A DNA stretch of 64,000 nucleotides from NCBI RefSeq assembly GCF_013386765.1, contig NZ_JACARE010000018.1, positions 126,364-190,363 of the forward strand. Direction: 5' to 3'. The notes under the pieces were generated by a model. It saw only the letters and a list, made by a program, of their open reading frames with translations, was not told the DNA's origin and ran no database searches. Positions 38,459 through 47,380 of the stretch are shown here, piece after piece. This DNA comes from Pseudomonas yamanorum. GTDB lineage: Bacteria; Pseudomonadota; Gammaproteobacteria; Pseudomonadales; Pseudomonadaceae. Positions within the stretch are counted from its first letter, which is position 1. Each line of letters starts with the position of its first letter. Position numbers and translations under genes: made by a program.

Positions 38459-39454
38459 TTGAGCGCTCATTCTCACGATCACGCAGGCCATGGTCACCAC
38501 CACGGCCATCATCATCACCATCACGGCGATGAACAGGAAGCCGGCCCGTTCCCTTGGCGGCGCATGGGCTGGGCGGTGTTGCTGGTGCTGTTTGCCGTGG
38601 CTGCGGCGAGCCTGGTGCAGGTGCGTTCCGGCGAAGCCACGGTGATTACCCGCTTCGGCAACCCGTCGCGGGTGCTGCTGGAGCCGGGCCTGGGCTGGCG
38701 CTGGCCGGCGCCGTTTGAAGCGGCGATTCCGGTAGACCTGCGCCTGCGCACCACTTCCAGCGGTTTGCAGGATGTGGGCACCCGCGATGGCCTGCGGATC
38801 ATCGTGCAGGCCTACGTGGCCTGGCAGGTGCAGGGCGACCCCGACAATGTGCAGCGTTTTATGCGTGCGGTGCAGAACCAGCCGGATGAAGCGGCGCGGC
38901 AGATTCGCACCTTCGTCGGTTCGGCGCTGGAAACCACCGCCGCCAGTTTCGACCTGGCCAACCTGGTGAACACCGATGCCAGCCAGGTGCGCATCGCCGA
39001 TTTTGAAGCGCAGTTGCGCCAGCAGATTGATCAACAATTGCTCACCACCTATGGCGTGCGCGTGGTGCAGGTTGGCGTTGAGCGGCTGACCTTGCCCTCG
39101 GTGACACTGGCCGCCACCGTCGACCGCATGCGCGCCGAACGCGAGACCATCGCCACCGAACGCACCGCGGTGGGCAAGCGTGAAGCGGCGCAGATTCGCT
39201 CTGCCGCCGAGCGTGATGCGCGGATCGTCCAGGCGGACGCCACGGTGAAAGCCGCTGATATCGAAGCGCAATCCCGGGTGGAAGCCGCACAGATTTATGG
39301 CCGTGCCTACGCCGGCAACCCGCAGCTGTATAACCTGCTGCGCTCCCTCGACACCCTCGGCACCGTGGTTACGCCGGGCACCAAAATTATCCTGCGCACC
39401 GACGCTGCACCGTTCCGCGCACTGGTGGACGGGCCGAAGGATGTCCAGCCATGA
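38459..39454 (+). CDS. SPFH protein (HflK-like) with histidine-rich N terminus
   Basis: A 331-residue protein starting at TTG (38459), with AAGGAG 10 nt upstream and no nearby ATG or GTG. The first 22 residues hold 13 histidines (including runs of three and six), then acidic residues and a membrane helix (about 36-55). The SPFH domain begins VRSGEATVITRFGNPSRVLLEPGLGWRWPAPFE, as in HflK. The His-rich tail looks metal-binding and faces the side opposite the SPFH domain, or the cytosol in HflK-like topology. It overlaps the next gene by 4 nt. Confidence 0.85.
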   Translation: MSAHSHDHAGHGHHHGHHHHHHGDEQEAGPFPWRRMGWAVLLVLFAVAAASLVQVRSGEATVITRFGNPSRVLLEPGLGWRWPAPFEAAIPVDLRLRTTSSGLQDVGTRDGLRIIVQAYVAWQVQGDPDNVQRFMRAVQNQPDEAARQIRTFVGSALETTAASFDLANLVNTDASQVRIADFEAQLRQQIDQQLLTTYGVRVVQVGVERLTLPSVTLAATVDRMRAERETIATERTAVGKREAAQIRSAAERDARIVQADATVKAADIEAQSRVEAAQIYGRAYAGNPQLYNLLRSLDTLGTVVTPGTKIILRTDAAPFRALVDGPKDVQP

Positions 39455-40485
39455 GTGAGCGGGAAAGCCTCGACAGCCCGTGGATCCAGGCTGGACGGCT
39501 GACGTTCCTGGCGCTGTATGCGGTGACGGTATTGGCCGCGTTGGCGTGGGCGTTTTCCAACGTACGGCAGATCGACCCGCAGAACCGCGCCGTGGTGCTG
39601 CACTTCGGCGCGCTGGACCGGATTCAGAATGCCGGGCTGCTGCTGGCCTGGCCGCGCCCGTTTGAACAAGTGGTGCTGTTGCCTGCAGCGGACCGGGTGA
39701 TCGAGCGCCGGGTGGAAAACCTGCTGCGTTCCGATGCGGCCACGCAAGCCGACCGCGTGGCCAGTTTTGCTACGCCCCTGAGCGACGCCCTGGCCGGCTC
39801 CGGTTACCTGCTGACCGGCGATGCCGGCGTGGTGCAGCTGGATGTGCGGGTCTTCTATAAGGTCACCGAGCCTTACGCTTTTGTGTTGCAGGGCGATCAC
39901 GTGCTGCCGGCGCTGGATCGGCTGGTCACCCGCAGCGCCGTGGTGCTGACCGCCGCGCGGGATCTGGACACCATCCTGGTGGCGCGCCCCGAGCTGATCG
40001 GCGCCGACAACCAGGCGGCCGAACGTCGCGAGCGGCTGCGCGGTGATCTGGTGCGAGGCATCAATCAACGCCTGGCTGACCTTGCGTCCACCGGTCTTGG
40101 CCTGGGCATCGAAGTCACCCGGGTCGATGTGCAATCGAGTCTGCCGGGCCCGGCAGTTAACGCTTTTAACGCGGTGCTGACTGCCAGCCAGCAAGCCGAC
40201 AAGGCCGTGGCCAATGCCCGCACAGACGCGGAAAAACTCACCCAGACCGCCAATCAGGACGCCGACCGCGCCGTGCAGGTGGCCCACGCCCAGGCCAGCG
40301 AGCGCCTGTCCAACGCCCGGGCGCAAACCGCCACCGTCGCCAGCCTGGCACAGGTCAAGGACCCAGGCCTGTTGCTGCGCCTGTACCGCGAACGCCTGCC
40401 GAAGATTCTCGGCCAGGCCGGTTCCGTGACCACGGTGGACCCTAAAGACGATTCCCGCCTGATCATTCAGGGAGCCGAACAATGA
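39451..40485 (+). CDS. SPFH protein (HflC-like), third of three
   Basis: A 344-residue protein with one N-terminal helix (about 17-36). The SPFH domain begins VRQIDPQNRAVVLHFGALDRIQNAGLLLAWPRPFEQ. A long alanine- and glutamine-rich helix (about 240-300) is typical of SPFH oligomers, and it ends DDSRLIIQGAEQ. It probably pairs with the preceding HflK-like protein as HflK and HflC do. Its start and stop overlap its neighbours by 4 nt each (ATGA), so all four genes are translationally coupled. Confidence 0.82.
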   Translation: MSERESLDSPWIQAGRLTFLALYAVTVLAALAWAFSNVRQIDPQNRAVVLHFGALDRIQNAGLLLAWPRPFEQVVLLPAADRVIERRVENLLRSDAATQADRVASFATPLSDALAGSGYLLTGDAGVVQLDVRVFYKVTEPYAFVLQGDHVLPALDRLVTRSAVVLTAARDLDTILVARPELIGADNQAAERRERLRGDLVRGINQRLADLASTGLGLGIEVTRVDVQSSLPGPAVNAFNAVLTASQQADKAVANARTDAEKLTQTANQDADRAVQVAHAQASERLSNARAQTATVASLAQVKDPGLLLRLYRERLPKILGQAGSVTTVDPKDDSRLIIQGAEQ

Positions 40486-42377
40486 CTGCCCACGCCGCCC
40501 CGATGCTCTCATCGGCCGAACAACGCAGCGCCGCGCGGCAACTGACCTTGGCGATGCTCGCCTTGGGCCTGCTCAGCCTGGGCCTGGTATGGCGCTGGCT
40601 GGCGCCGGACCAGACCGGCGTCAGCCAATTGCTGCTGGGCGTTGCCTCGTTGCTGGTGGCTGTGCCCGTGATGCGCTCGGCCTGGTACAGCCTGCGTTAT
40701 CCGAGCCTGCATGGCATCACCGACCAACTGATCGCCCTGGCGATGCTCGGCGCCTGGGCCACCGGTGACCTGCTGACCGCGGCGCTGCTGCCGATCATCA
40801 TGATCTTCGGCCATGTGCTGGAAGAGCGCAGCGTCATCGGTTCCCAGGAAGCGATTCATGCCCTGGGCAAACTGACCCGCAGCCACGCGCGCCTGGTGCA
40901 GGTGGACGGGACGATTCTGGAAGTCGACAACGGCATCCTGAAGACCGGCGATATCGTCGAAGTGCGCGCCGGTGACCGGGTGCCTGCTGACGGCGTGGTG
41001 CTGTCGGGCCAGGCCAGCCTCGACACCGCGCCGATCACGGGCGAATCGGTGCCGCTGGAGGCGAGTGTGGGCGTGCAGGTGTTTGGCGGCGCGATCAACC
41101 TCGACGGCTTGCTGCGCCTTGAAGTGACCCGCACCGGCAATGAGTCGACCCTGGGCAAAGTCATCGCCCTGATGCAGAGCGCCGAACGCTCCAAGCCGCC
41201 GATCACCCGGCTGCTGGAGCGCTACGCCGGTAGCTACATGGTGCTGGTGTTGTTGCTGGCGGCGGTCACCTGGTTTGTCACCAATGACGCCCAGGCGATG
41301 CTTGCGGTGCTGGTGGCGGCGTGCCCGTGTGCGCTGGTGTTGTCGGCACCGGCCACGGCGATTGCGGGAATTGCCGTCGCAGCTCGTCATGGGATTCTGA
41401 TTCGCAGCTCGGCGTTTCTTGAAGAGTTGGCGGACCTGACGTCACTGGTGGTCGACAAGACCGGCACCCTGACGTTTGGCACCCTGCGTTTGCAGTCCAT
41501 CGACACCCGCGAGCCGGATCGGCAGGTGTTGCTGAATCTGGCGGCCAGCCTCGGCTCGGCCAGCAGCCATCCGGTCAGCCGGGCGTTGGCGGGGTTGGCG
41601 ACTCAGGAGCAAATGCTGGTGCTGTCGGATATTCGTGAGCGTCAGGGCCTCGGTGTGGTGGCGAAGACGGCGCAGGGCGAAGCTGCCCTTGGCCGGCCGG
41701 AATTGTTTGAGCAACTCGGCATCGCGACCACGGCAGTTCCCACTCATGATGGCCCGATTGCCGGGTTGGCGTTGAACGGACAATTCCTCGCCTGGTTGCT
41801 GCTGGCGGACAGCGTGAAACCTGAAGCCCGCCAGGCGATGAAGGAGCTGCGTGAATTGGGTCTCGGTCGCCAACTGCTGCTGACCGGCGACCGCCAAAGC
41901 GTGGCCGACAGCCTGGCACTGGAAGTGGGCATCAGTGACGTCGAGGCCCAGGCCTTGCCGGAAGACAAACTCAACCGCGTATTGGGCGAAATCGGCAGCG
42001 GCTTCCGGCCCATGGTGGTGGGTGACGGGATCAACGATTCCCTGGCGCTCAAGGCCGGTGTGGTCGGCGTGGCGATGGGCGCGGGCGGGGCGGATATCGC
42101 CCTGGCGTCGGCGGACGTGGTGCTGATCGGCAGCGACCTGCGGCGCCTGGGCACCTGCGTGCGCTTGAGTCGCCAATGCCGGCACACGTTGCAGGTCAAC
42201 GTGATCATCGGCCTGGGCTGGACGCTGGCCATCGTGGTGTTCGCCGCATTCGGCTGGCTGGGCGCGGCGGGCGCCATGATTGCGGCGGTGTTGCACAACC
42301 TCAGCACGCTGCTGGTGCTGGGGAATGCGGGGCGTTTGTTGCGCTTTCAGGAGCCGCTGTTGAAGCTCGACGAATAA
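40482..42377 (+). CDS. P1B-type heavy-metal ATPase without an N-terminal metal-binding domain
   Basis: A 631-residue metal pump. Visible motifs are TGES (actuator), CPC at residues 281-283 in AACPCALVLSAPATAIAG, the phosphorylated Asp325 in DKTGTLTFG, SSHPVSRA (the HP locus) and VVGDGINDSLALKAGVVGVAMG. The N terminus goes directly into membrane helices with no CxxC HMA domain. The CPC motif indicates a soft metal such as Cu(I) or Zn/Cd; the substrate is unresolved. The upstream His-rich SPFH protein may supply metal, and a copper-peptide cluster follows 117 bp downstream. Confidence 0.88.
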   Translation: MTAHAAPMLSSAEQRSAARQLTLAMLALGLLSLGLVWRWLAPDQTGVSQLLLGVASLLVAVPVMRSAWYSLRYPSLHGITDQLIALAMLGAWATGDLLTAALLPIIMIFGHVLEERSVIGSQEAIHALGKLTRSHARLVQVDGTILEVDNGILKTGDIVEVRAGDRVPADGVVLSGQASLDTAPITGESVPLEASVGVQVFGGAINLDGLLRLEVTRTGNESTLGKVIALMQSAERSKPPITRLLERYAGSYMVLVLLLAAVTWFVTNDAQAMLAVLVAACPCALVLSAPATAIAGIAVAARHGILIRSSAFLEELADLTSLVVDKTGTLTFGTLRLQSIDTREPDRQVLLNLAASLGSASSHPVSRALAGLATQEQMLVLSDIRERQGLGVVAKTAQGEAALGRPELFEQLGIATTAVPTHDGPIAGLALNGQFLAWLLLADSVKPEARQAMKELRELGLGRQLLLTGDRQSVADSLALEVGISDVEAQALPEDKLNRVLGEIGSGFRPMVVGDGINDSLALKAGVVGVAMGAGGADIALASADVVLIGSDLRRLGTCVRLSRQCRHTLQVNVIIGLGWTLAIVVFAAFGWLGAAGAMIAAVLHNLSTLLVLGNAGRLLRFQEPLLKLDE

Positions 42378-42402
42378 ATTTTAAAATTTTTTCAGCCTCG
42401 CT

Positions 42403-42430
42403 GTAACGCCATGGGGGGACCTCACTCTAG
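42403..42430 (+). promoter_or_regulatory. Candidate ECF-sigma promoter of the bufferin cluster
   Basis: TGTAACG (42403-42409) is followed after 16 bp by CTCTA (42426-42430). GTAAC-type -35 elements are common to ECF sigma factors, and bufferin operons elsewhere are under ECF (SigF-type) control. The spacing and position, about 64 bp before the precursor gene, fit, but this is a by-eye match. Confidence 0.35.
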
Positions 42431-42493
42431 TGCTATGTCGAGACTGAACAATCCGTTCAGACCGACTCCACAATCGATCATGAGGAATACACA

Positions 42494-42745
42494 ATGAACA
42501 TCAAATCCGCTGCTGCTGGTGCCGCCCTCGCTTTCGCTGCTGCCGGCATGTTTGCTGGTGTTGCTACCCAGGTGCAGGCAGCAGACGCGCCGATCCATTG
42601 CTATGGCGTCAACGCCTGCAAAGGCCAGAACGACTGCAAGACCAAAGACCACGCTTGCAAAGGCATGGGTTCTTGCAAAGGCCAGGGCTTCTTGTCGATG
42701 AGCAAAGCCATGTGCGACCAGAAAGGCGGCAAAGTCGGCGAGTAA
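42494..42745 (+). CDS. Bufferin precursor peptide (BufA2-like)
   Basis: An 83-residue secreted peptide. A signal peptide runs to about residue 29 (cleavage after VQA). The mature part has six cysteines (36, 42, 48, 55, 61, 74) spaced in NACKG / ACKG / SCKG repeats, ending in a KVGE tail. Bufferins are copper-binding RiPPs whose cysteines are turned into heterocycles by DUF692 enzymes; those genes follow. GAGGAA lies 8 nt upstream of ATG 42494. It should sequester copper in the periplasm. Confidence 0.85.
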   Translation: MNIKSAAAGAALAFAAAGMFAGVATQVQAADAPIHCYGVNACKGQNDCKTKDHACKGMGSCKGQGFLSMSKAMCDQKGGKVGE

Positions 42746-42810
42746 CCGACCACCGAGTGCAACCGCAGCGGGGCCCCCGCCGCTGCGGACACTTTCCCCA
42801 GGAGTGTTTT

Positions 42811-43656
42811 ATGTCCGCCTCCCTTCCGAGCCTGGGTTACGGCCTGGGTTTACGCAGCGAGTACTACCAGCAGATCCTTGAACAATCGCCGGCCGTGGAT
42901 TGGTTCGAAGTGATCTCCGAGAATTATCTGGTCCAGGGCGGCAAGGCCTTGTACTACCTGGATGCGATAGCCGAGCGTTATCCCCTGGTGATGCATGGTG
43001 TGTCCCTGTCCATCGGCGGGCCCCATGCCCTCGATATCGATTACCTGAAACAACTCAAGCAGCTCGCCGAGCGCATCCAGCCGGCGTGGATTTCCGATCA
43101 CCTGTGCTGGAGCCGCGGCAACGCGCACCAGCTGCATGACCTGCTGCCACTGCCTTATACCGAAGAAAGCCTGTACCACGTTGCCGGTCGCGTACGGCAG
43201 GTGCAGGACGTGTTGCAGCGTCCTTTCGTGCTGGAAAACGTCTCCAGCTATGTGCGCTCCAAGGCGGACGAGTTTACCGAGTGGGAGTTTCTCAACGCCC
43301 TGACTCATCTCACCGGCTGCCAGCTGTTGCTGGACGTGAATAACGTCTACGTCAGCTCACGCAATCACGGGTTCGATGCCTGGGAATTTATCCGCAACCT
43401 GCCGCCCGAAAGCATCCGCCAATTGCACCTGGCCGGGCACATGGATTACGGCGACTACGTGATCGACACCCATGACCACCCGGTTTGTGATCCGGTGTGG
43501 GCGCTGTATCAGCAGACGCTGGAACACCTTGGGCCGGTCTCGACGCTGCTGGAGCGCGATGATCATTTCCCGCCGTTCCAGGAGCTGCTCGACGAACTGG
43601 CCAAAGCCCGCGAACTGGGCGCCAGCGCATTGGACAGGAGGGCGTTATGCGCCTGA
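42811..43656 (+). CDS. DUF692 multinuclear iron oxidase (MNIO), bufferin maturase
   Basis: A 281-residue TIM-barrel metalloenzyme of the DUF692/MNIO family (MbnB relatives). It begins LGYGLGLRSEYYQQIL and contains VDWFEVISENYL, HGVSLSIGG, WISDHLCW, LENVSS, LLLDVNNVYVSS, HLAGH and DTHDHPV, which supply the His, Asp and Glu iron ligands. These enzymes modify cysteines in precursor peptides. The start is ATG 42811, with CAGGAG 8 nt upstream. It follows the precursor by 65 bp and overlaps the DUF2063 partner by 10 bp. Confidence 0.9.
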   Translation: MSASLPSLGYGLGLRSEYYQQILEQSPAVDWFEVISENYLVQGGKALYYLDAIAERYPLVMHGVSLSIGGPHALDIDYLKQLKQLAERIQPAWISDHLCWSRGNAHQLHDLLPLPYTEESLYHVAGRVRQVQDVLQRPFVLENVSSYVRSKADEFTEWEFLNALTHLTGCQLLLDVNNVYVSSRNHGFDAWEFIRNLPPESIRQLHLAGHMDYGDYVIDTHDHPVCDPVWALYQQTLEHLGPVSTLLERDDHFPPFQELLDELAKARELGASALDRRALCA

Positions 43657-44432
43657 TCGACTGGCAATTGGCGTTCGAGCAGCATTTGCTGGCGCCGACG
43701 TTCACGGCCGAGAAAGGCTTCAGCGCCACCCTGATCGGTGGCCCGACCCTGGATGTCGAGACGGGCCTGGCGATTTACCACAACGCCTATCACGCGCGGC
43801 TGCTGGAAGTACTGCGCGATGACTTCAGCGCCGTGTGGTACTGGCTGGGGGACGATGAGTTTGCGCAGATGGGTTCGGCCTATACCCGCCGTTATCCCTC
43901 GGCTCATTACAGCCTGCGCTGGTTTGGCGAGCGTTTCCCGGGGTTTATCCTCGAGCATTTTCCCGAGCAGGGTGCACCGCTGGCCGAGCTGGCACGGCTG
44001 GAATGGGCATTCACCCTGGCCTTTGACGCGCCGCAAGGCGAGCCGCTGACCGTGCAAGACATGGCAACACTGCCGCCGGAAGACTGGCCAGGGTTGCAGG
44101 TCCAGTTGGCGCCCTCGGTGCAGCAGGTGCTGTGTGATTTCAACAGCCTGGGCATCTGGCGCGCCAGCAAGGGCGAGTGGGACTTCCCTGGCAGCGAGGC
44201 CTTGCCGTTGAAGCAGGTGTGCCTGGTGTGGCGCCACCAGAATGTCTGCCAATACCGCAGCCTGGAACCGGCTGAAGCCAGCGCGCTGGCGGGCATGGCC
44301 ACCACCGGCTGGAATTTTTCCGAACTGTGTGCCGAGCTGGCAGTCACTTATCAGGAGGGCGCGCCATTGCAGGCGGTTACCTGGCTGAAACAGTGGATCC
44401 AGGACGGCTTGCTCCAGCGGCGGGCACCATAG
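43647..44432 (+). CDS. DUF2063 partner protein (BufC-type)
   Basis: A 261-residue protein with the DUF2063 N-terminal DNA-binding-like domain (WQLAFEQHLLAP, then IYHNAYHARLLEVLRDDFSAVWYWLGDDEF). It is the usual partner of DUF692 enzymes in bufferin and methanobactin-like clusters. The C-terminal half (about 135-261) is variable and likely presents the precursor to the enzyme. It overlaps the DUF692 gene by 10 bp and is followed by a hairpin terminator, closing a three-gene cluster. Confidence 0.87.
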   Translation: MRLIDWQLAFEQHLLAPTFTAEKGFSATLIGGPTLDVETGLAIYHNAYHARLLEVLRDDFSAVWYWLGDDEFAQMGSAYTRRYPSAHYSLRWFGERFPGFILEHFPEQGAPLAELARLEWAFTLAFDAPQGEPLTVQDMATLPPEDWPGLQVQLAPSVQQVLCDFNSLGIWRASKGEWDFPGSEALPLKQVCLVWRHQNVCQYRSLEPAEASALAGMATTGWNFSELCAELAVTYQEGAPLQAVTWLKQWIQDGLLQRRAP

Positions 44433-44437
44433 AAAAG

Positions 44438-44466
44438 GGCTATCGTTTCGATAGCCTGCTAATTTT
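44438..44466 (+). terminator. Intrinsic terminator of the bufferin cluster
   Basis: GGCTATCG (44438-44445) and CGATAGCC (44449-44456) pair around TTT, and are followed by TGCTAATTTTT. It lies 6 bases after the DUF2063 stop. Confidence 0.75.
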
Positions 44467-44519
44467 TCCGTGGATGGTCTACCCTCATTTCAGACGTCTG
44501 AAACAAGGGGGGACTACTC

Positions 44520-45704
44520 ATGCTCGCGCAACTTCCACCGGCCTTACAGAATCTCAAGCTACCGCTGCGTCTTCGACTCTGGGACGGCCATGAATTCAAC
44601 CTGGGCCCGGATCCCAGTGTCACCATTGTGGTCAAGGACCCCATGATGGTTTCAACGCTTAGCCATCCGACGCTCAATTCACTGGGCGAAGCCTTCGTCG
44701 AGGGCAAACTGGAGCTGGAAGGCTCCATTTCCGAAGTGATCAGGGTGGTTGACGAGTTGAGTCATGCCCTGGTGGATGACGACGAGGACACTCGTCCGGT
44801 GCGCTCGATCCACGACAAGGCAACTGACGCAGCCGCTATTTCCTACCATTACGACCTGTCCAACGAGTTCTACCAGCTCTGGCTGGACCGCGACATGGCC
44901 TATTCCTGCGGGTATTTCGAGACCGGCAGCGAATCCCTCGACCAGGCCCAACAAGACAAATTTCGCCACCTGTGCCGCAAATTGCGGCTGCAGCCGGGGG
45001 AGTATTTGCTCGACGTGGGCTGCGGTTGGGGCGGCCTGGCGCGGTATGCCGCGCGGGAATTCGGGGTCAAGGTGTTCGGCATCACCCTGAGCAAGGAACA
45101 GCTTGAGCTGGCTCAAGAGCGGGTGAAAGCCGAAGGCCTGGAAGACCAGGTCGAACTGACGCTGCTGGACTACCGCGATTTGCCCCAGGATGGCCGCTTC
45201 GACAAGGTGGTGAGCGTGGGCATGTTTGAACATGTGGGCCACGCCAACCTGGCGGAGTACTGCAAGATTCTAAACGGCGCGGTGCGTGAGGGCGGCCTGG
45301 TGATGAACCACGGCATTACCGCCAAGCATACCGATGGCCGGCCGGTGGGCCGTGGCGCCGGGGACTTTATCGAGCGTTATGTGTTTCCCAATGGCGAGTT
45401 GCCGCACCTGGCGATGATGACCGCCGAGATCAGCGAAGTGGGGCTGGAAGTGGTCGACGTCGAAAGCCTGCGCCTGCATTACGCGCGCACGCTGGATCAC
45501 TGGAGCGAGCGCCTGGAAGACAACCTGGAGGCGGCGGGCAAGATGGTGCCGGAGCAGGCCTTGCGCATCTGGCGGCTGTACCTGGCTGGCTGTGCCTATG
45601 CGTTTGCCCGGGGCTGGATCAACCTGCATCAGATTCTGGCGGTGAAACCCCATGCCGATGGTAGCCATGAGCTGCCGTGGACACGGGATGACTTGTACCA
45701 GTAA
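44520..45704 (+). CDS. cfaB: CfaB, cyclopropane-fatty-acyl-phospholipid synthase
   Basis: A 394-residue SAM-dependent enzyme that converts unsaturated phospholipid acyl chains to cyclopropane derivatives in stationary phase or under stress. The SAM loop is LLDVGCGWGGLARYAA, followed by GITLSKEQLELA. The family blocks AISYHYDLSNEFYQLWLD and MFEHVGHANLAEYC are present. Its N-terminal domain begins MLAQLPPALQNLKLPLRLRLWDG. In P. putida this gene is RpoS-dependent; I cannot identify the promoter here. It follows the bufferin terminator by about 55 bp. Confidence 0.93.
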   Translation: MLAQLPPALQNLKLPLRLRLWDGHEFNLGPDPSVTIVVKDPMMVSTLSHPTLNSLGEAFVEGKLELEGSISEVIRVVDELSHALVDDDEDTRPVRSIHDKATDAAAISYHYDLSNEFYQLWLDRDMAYSCGYFETGSESLDQAQQDKFRHLCRKLRLQPGEYLLDVGCGWGGLARYAAREFGVKVFGITLSKEQLELAQERVKAEGLEDQVELTLLDYRDLPQDGRFDKVVSVGMFEHVGHANLAEYCKILNGAVREGGLVMNHGITAKHTDGRPVGRGAGDFIERYVFPNGELPHLAMMTAEISEVGLEVVDVESLRLHYARTLDHWSERLEDNLEAAGKMVPEQALRIWRLYLAGCAYAFARGWINLHQILAVKPHADGSHELPWTRDDLYQ

Positions 45705-45713
45705 ACCTCTGTG

Positions 45714-45817
45714 CCTGTAGGAGCGAGCTTGCTCGCGAAAAACCGGAGGGCGCCGCGTTTATCCAGAATAAACGCGTCATCGTTAACGTTTTTCGCGAGC
45801 AAGCTCGCTCCTACAGG
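45714..45817. repeat. REPIN, GCGAGCTTGCTCGCG type, overlapping the cls 3' end
   Basis: CCTGTAGGAGCGAGCTTGCTCGCG and its inverse CGCGAGCAAGCTCGCTCCTACAGG flank about 55 bp, with AAAA/TTTT extending the pairing. It spans the space between cfaB and cls, and its right end supplies the last Leu codon and the TAG stop of cls. Confidence 0.88.
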
Positions 45818-47250
45818 ATTGGAGAGATAAGCCGTGCGACCCGCATGCCAAGCTGTTGCAGGCGGTGGGTCTGGCGGTTTTCTTCCTGGCTGATTTCATG
45901 GGCCAGGGCGAAATCGTCCAGCAGCATGCGCTCCACCTGGCTGGCGAAGGTGTCATCCACCGTCAGCAACATCACTTCGAAATTCAGCCGGAACGAACGG
46001 TTATCCAGGTTCGCACTGCCGATGGCGCTGATTTCGCTGTCTACCAACACCACTTTCTGATGCAGGAACCCGGGCGTGTAGCGGAAGACCCGAACCCCGG
46101 CGCGCACCGCTTCGATCGCATACAGGCTGGAAGCGGCATAGACGATGCGGTGATCGGGCCGCGACGGCAGCAACAGGCGCACATCGACGCCGCGCAACAC
46201 CGCCAGCCTCAGGGCAGAAAACACCGCCTCATCGGGAATGAAATACGGGCTGGTGATCCACACCCGCTCGGTCGCCGCATGAATCGCCTCGACGAAAAAC
46301 AGCGAACAGGTTTCATAAGGATCCGCCGGCCCGCTGGCCAGCAATTGGCAGAGCACGCCGTCATCCGGGTAGGTATCCGGCAGCAGCAGCGGCGGCAACT
46401 CCCGCGCAGCCCAGAACCAATCCTCGGCAAACGACTCCTGCAAGCACGCCACCACCGGGCCGCTGACCTGCACATGGGTGTCACGCCACGGCGCCAGGGG
46501 CGGTTTCTTGCCCAGGTATTCATCGCCGACGTTATGCCCGCCGACAAACCCGGTGATGCCATCGACCACCACTATCTTGCGGTGGTTGCGGAAGTTGACC
46601 TGGAAGCGGTTGAGCCAGCCGCTGCGGGTGGCGAAGGCCTTGACCTGCACCCCGGCGTCCCGCAGCGACTGCACATAACGATGGGGCAGGGCGTGGCTGC
46701 CGATGCGGTCGTACAGCACGAAAATCGACACGCCTTCGGCGGCTTTTTCCTTGAGCAAGGTGTGCAGTTGGCGGCCGAGTTCGTCGTCATGAATGATGAA
46801 AAACTGGAACAGTACGGCGGTCTTTGCCGACCGGATCGCCTCGAAAATCGCGCCGAACGTGGCCTCGCCATTGATCAACAAGCGCACCTGATTGTTCGCC
46901 AGGCACGGCATGCGCCCCAGTTTTGGCATGGCCCGCAGCGACGCGTAGGCCTGGGAGTTGCGCGCGGCCAGCGCTTCTTCGACCCACGGGCGCCAGTTCA
47001 GCTCGGTGATCGCCTTGTGCATTTCCTGGTTGGCCTGGCGTCGCGCCTGAATGTAGGCGTCGAAGGTGCTGCGGCCGAAGATCAGGTAGGGAATCAGCGT
47101 CAGGTAAGGAATGAACATCAGCGACAAGGCCCAGGCAATCGAGCCTTGGGCGGTCCTGACGGTCAGCACCGCGTGGATGGCGGCAAGGGTGCCCAGAAAA
47201 TGCAGCGTGGCAATGAAATAGGCGAGCAGGTGCGGGCCAAAGAAATCCAT
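45811..47250 (-). CDS. cls: Cardiolipin synthase (phospholipase D family)
   Basis: A 479-residue membrane enzyme. Two N-terminal helices (about 8-28 and 37-57) precede two PLD domains with HKD motifs: [13 protein letters not shown] in the first and [22 protein letters not shown] in the second. It condenses two phosphatidylglycerols to cardiolipin, or uses other headgroup donors. ATG 47250 gives MDFFGPH; TTG at 47256, with AGGAG 5 nt upstream, would add two residues. The last codon and stop lie in a REPIN. Confidence 0.92.
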   Translation of the reverse strand: MDFFGPHLLAYFIATLHFLGTLAAIHAVLTVRTAQGSIAWALSLMFIPYLTLIPYLIFGRSTFDAYIQARRQANQEMHKAITELNWRPWVEEALAARNSQAYASLRAMPKLGRMPCLANNQVRLLINGEATFGAIFEAIRSAKTAVLFQFFIIHDDELGRQLHTLLKEKAAEGVSIFVLYDRIGSHALPHRYVQSLRDAGVQVKAFATRSGWLNRFQVNFRNHRKIVVVDGITGFVGGHNVGDEYLGKKPPLAPWRDTHVQVSGPVVACLQESFAEDWFWAARELPPLLLPDTYPDDGVLCQLLASGPADPYETCSLFFVEAIHAATERVWITSPYFIPDEAVFSALRLAVLRGVDVRLLLPSRPDHRIVYAASSLYAIEAVRAGVRVFRYTPGFLHQKVVLVDSEISAIGSANLDNRSFRLNFEVMLLTVDDTFASQVERMLLDDFALAHEISQEENRQTHRLQQLGMRVARLISPIL

Positions 47251-47380
47251 GGACAACGGTACTCCTGACAGACAAGTGCCTAACAGACCATGTTCGGCCC
47301 CGAATGTCGCTATTTTATTTGCTGTGCAACACTGGCGTTTTTGCGGCGTCTAACGCCGACAATTACCCAGGAGTTACCCG

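Noticed and set aside
46000..47250. Cardiolipin synthase considered as a general phospholipase D
   Set aside because: The N-terminal helix pair and [21 protein letters not shown] block are cardiolipin-synthase features.
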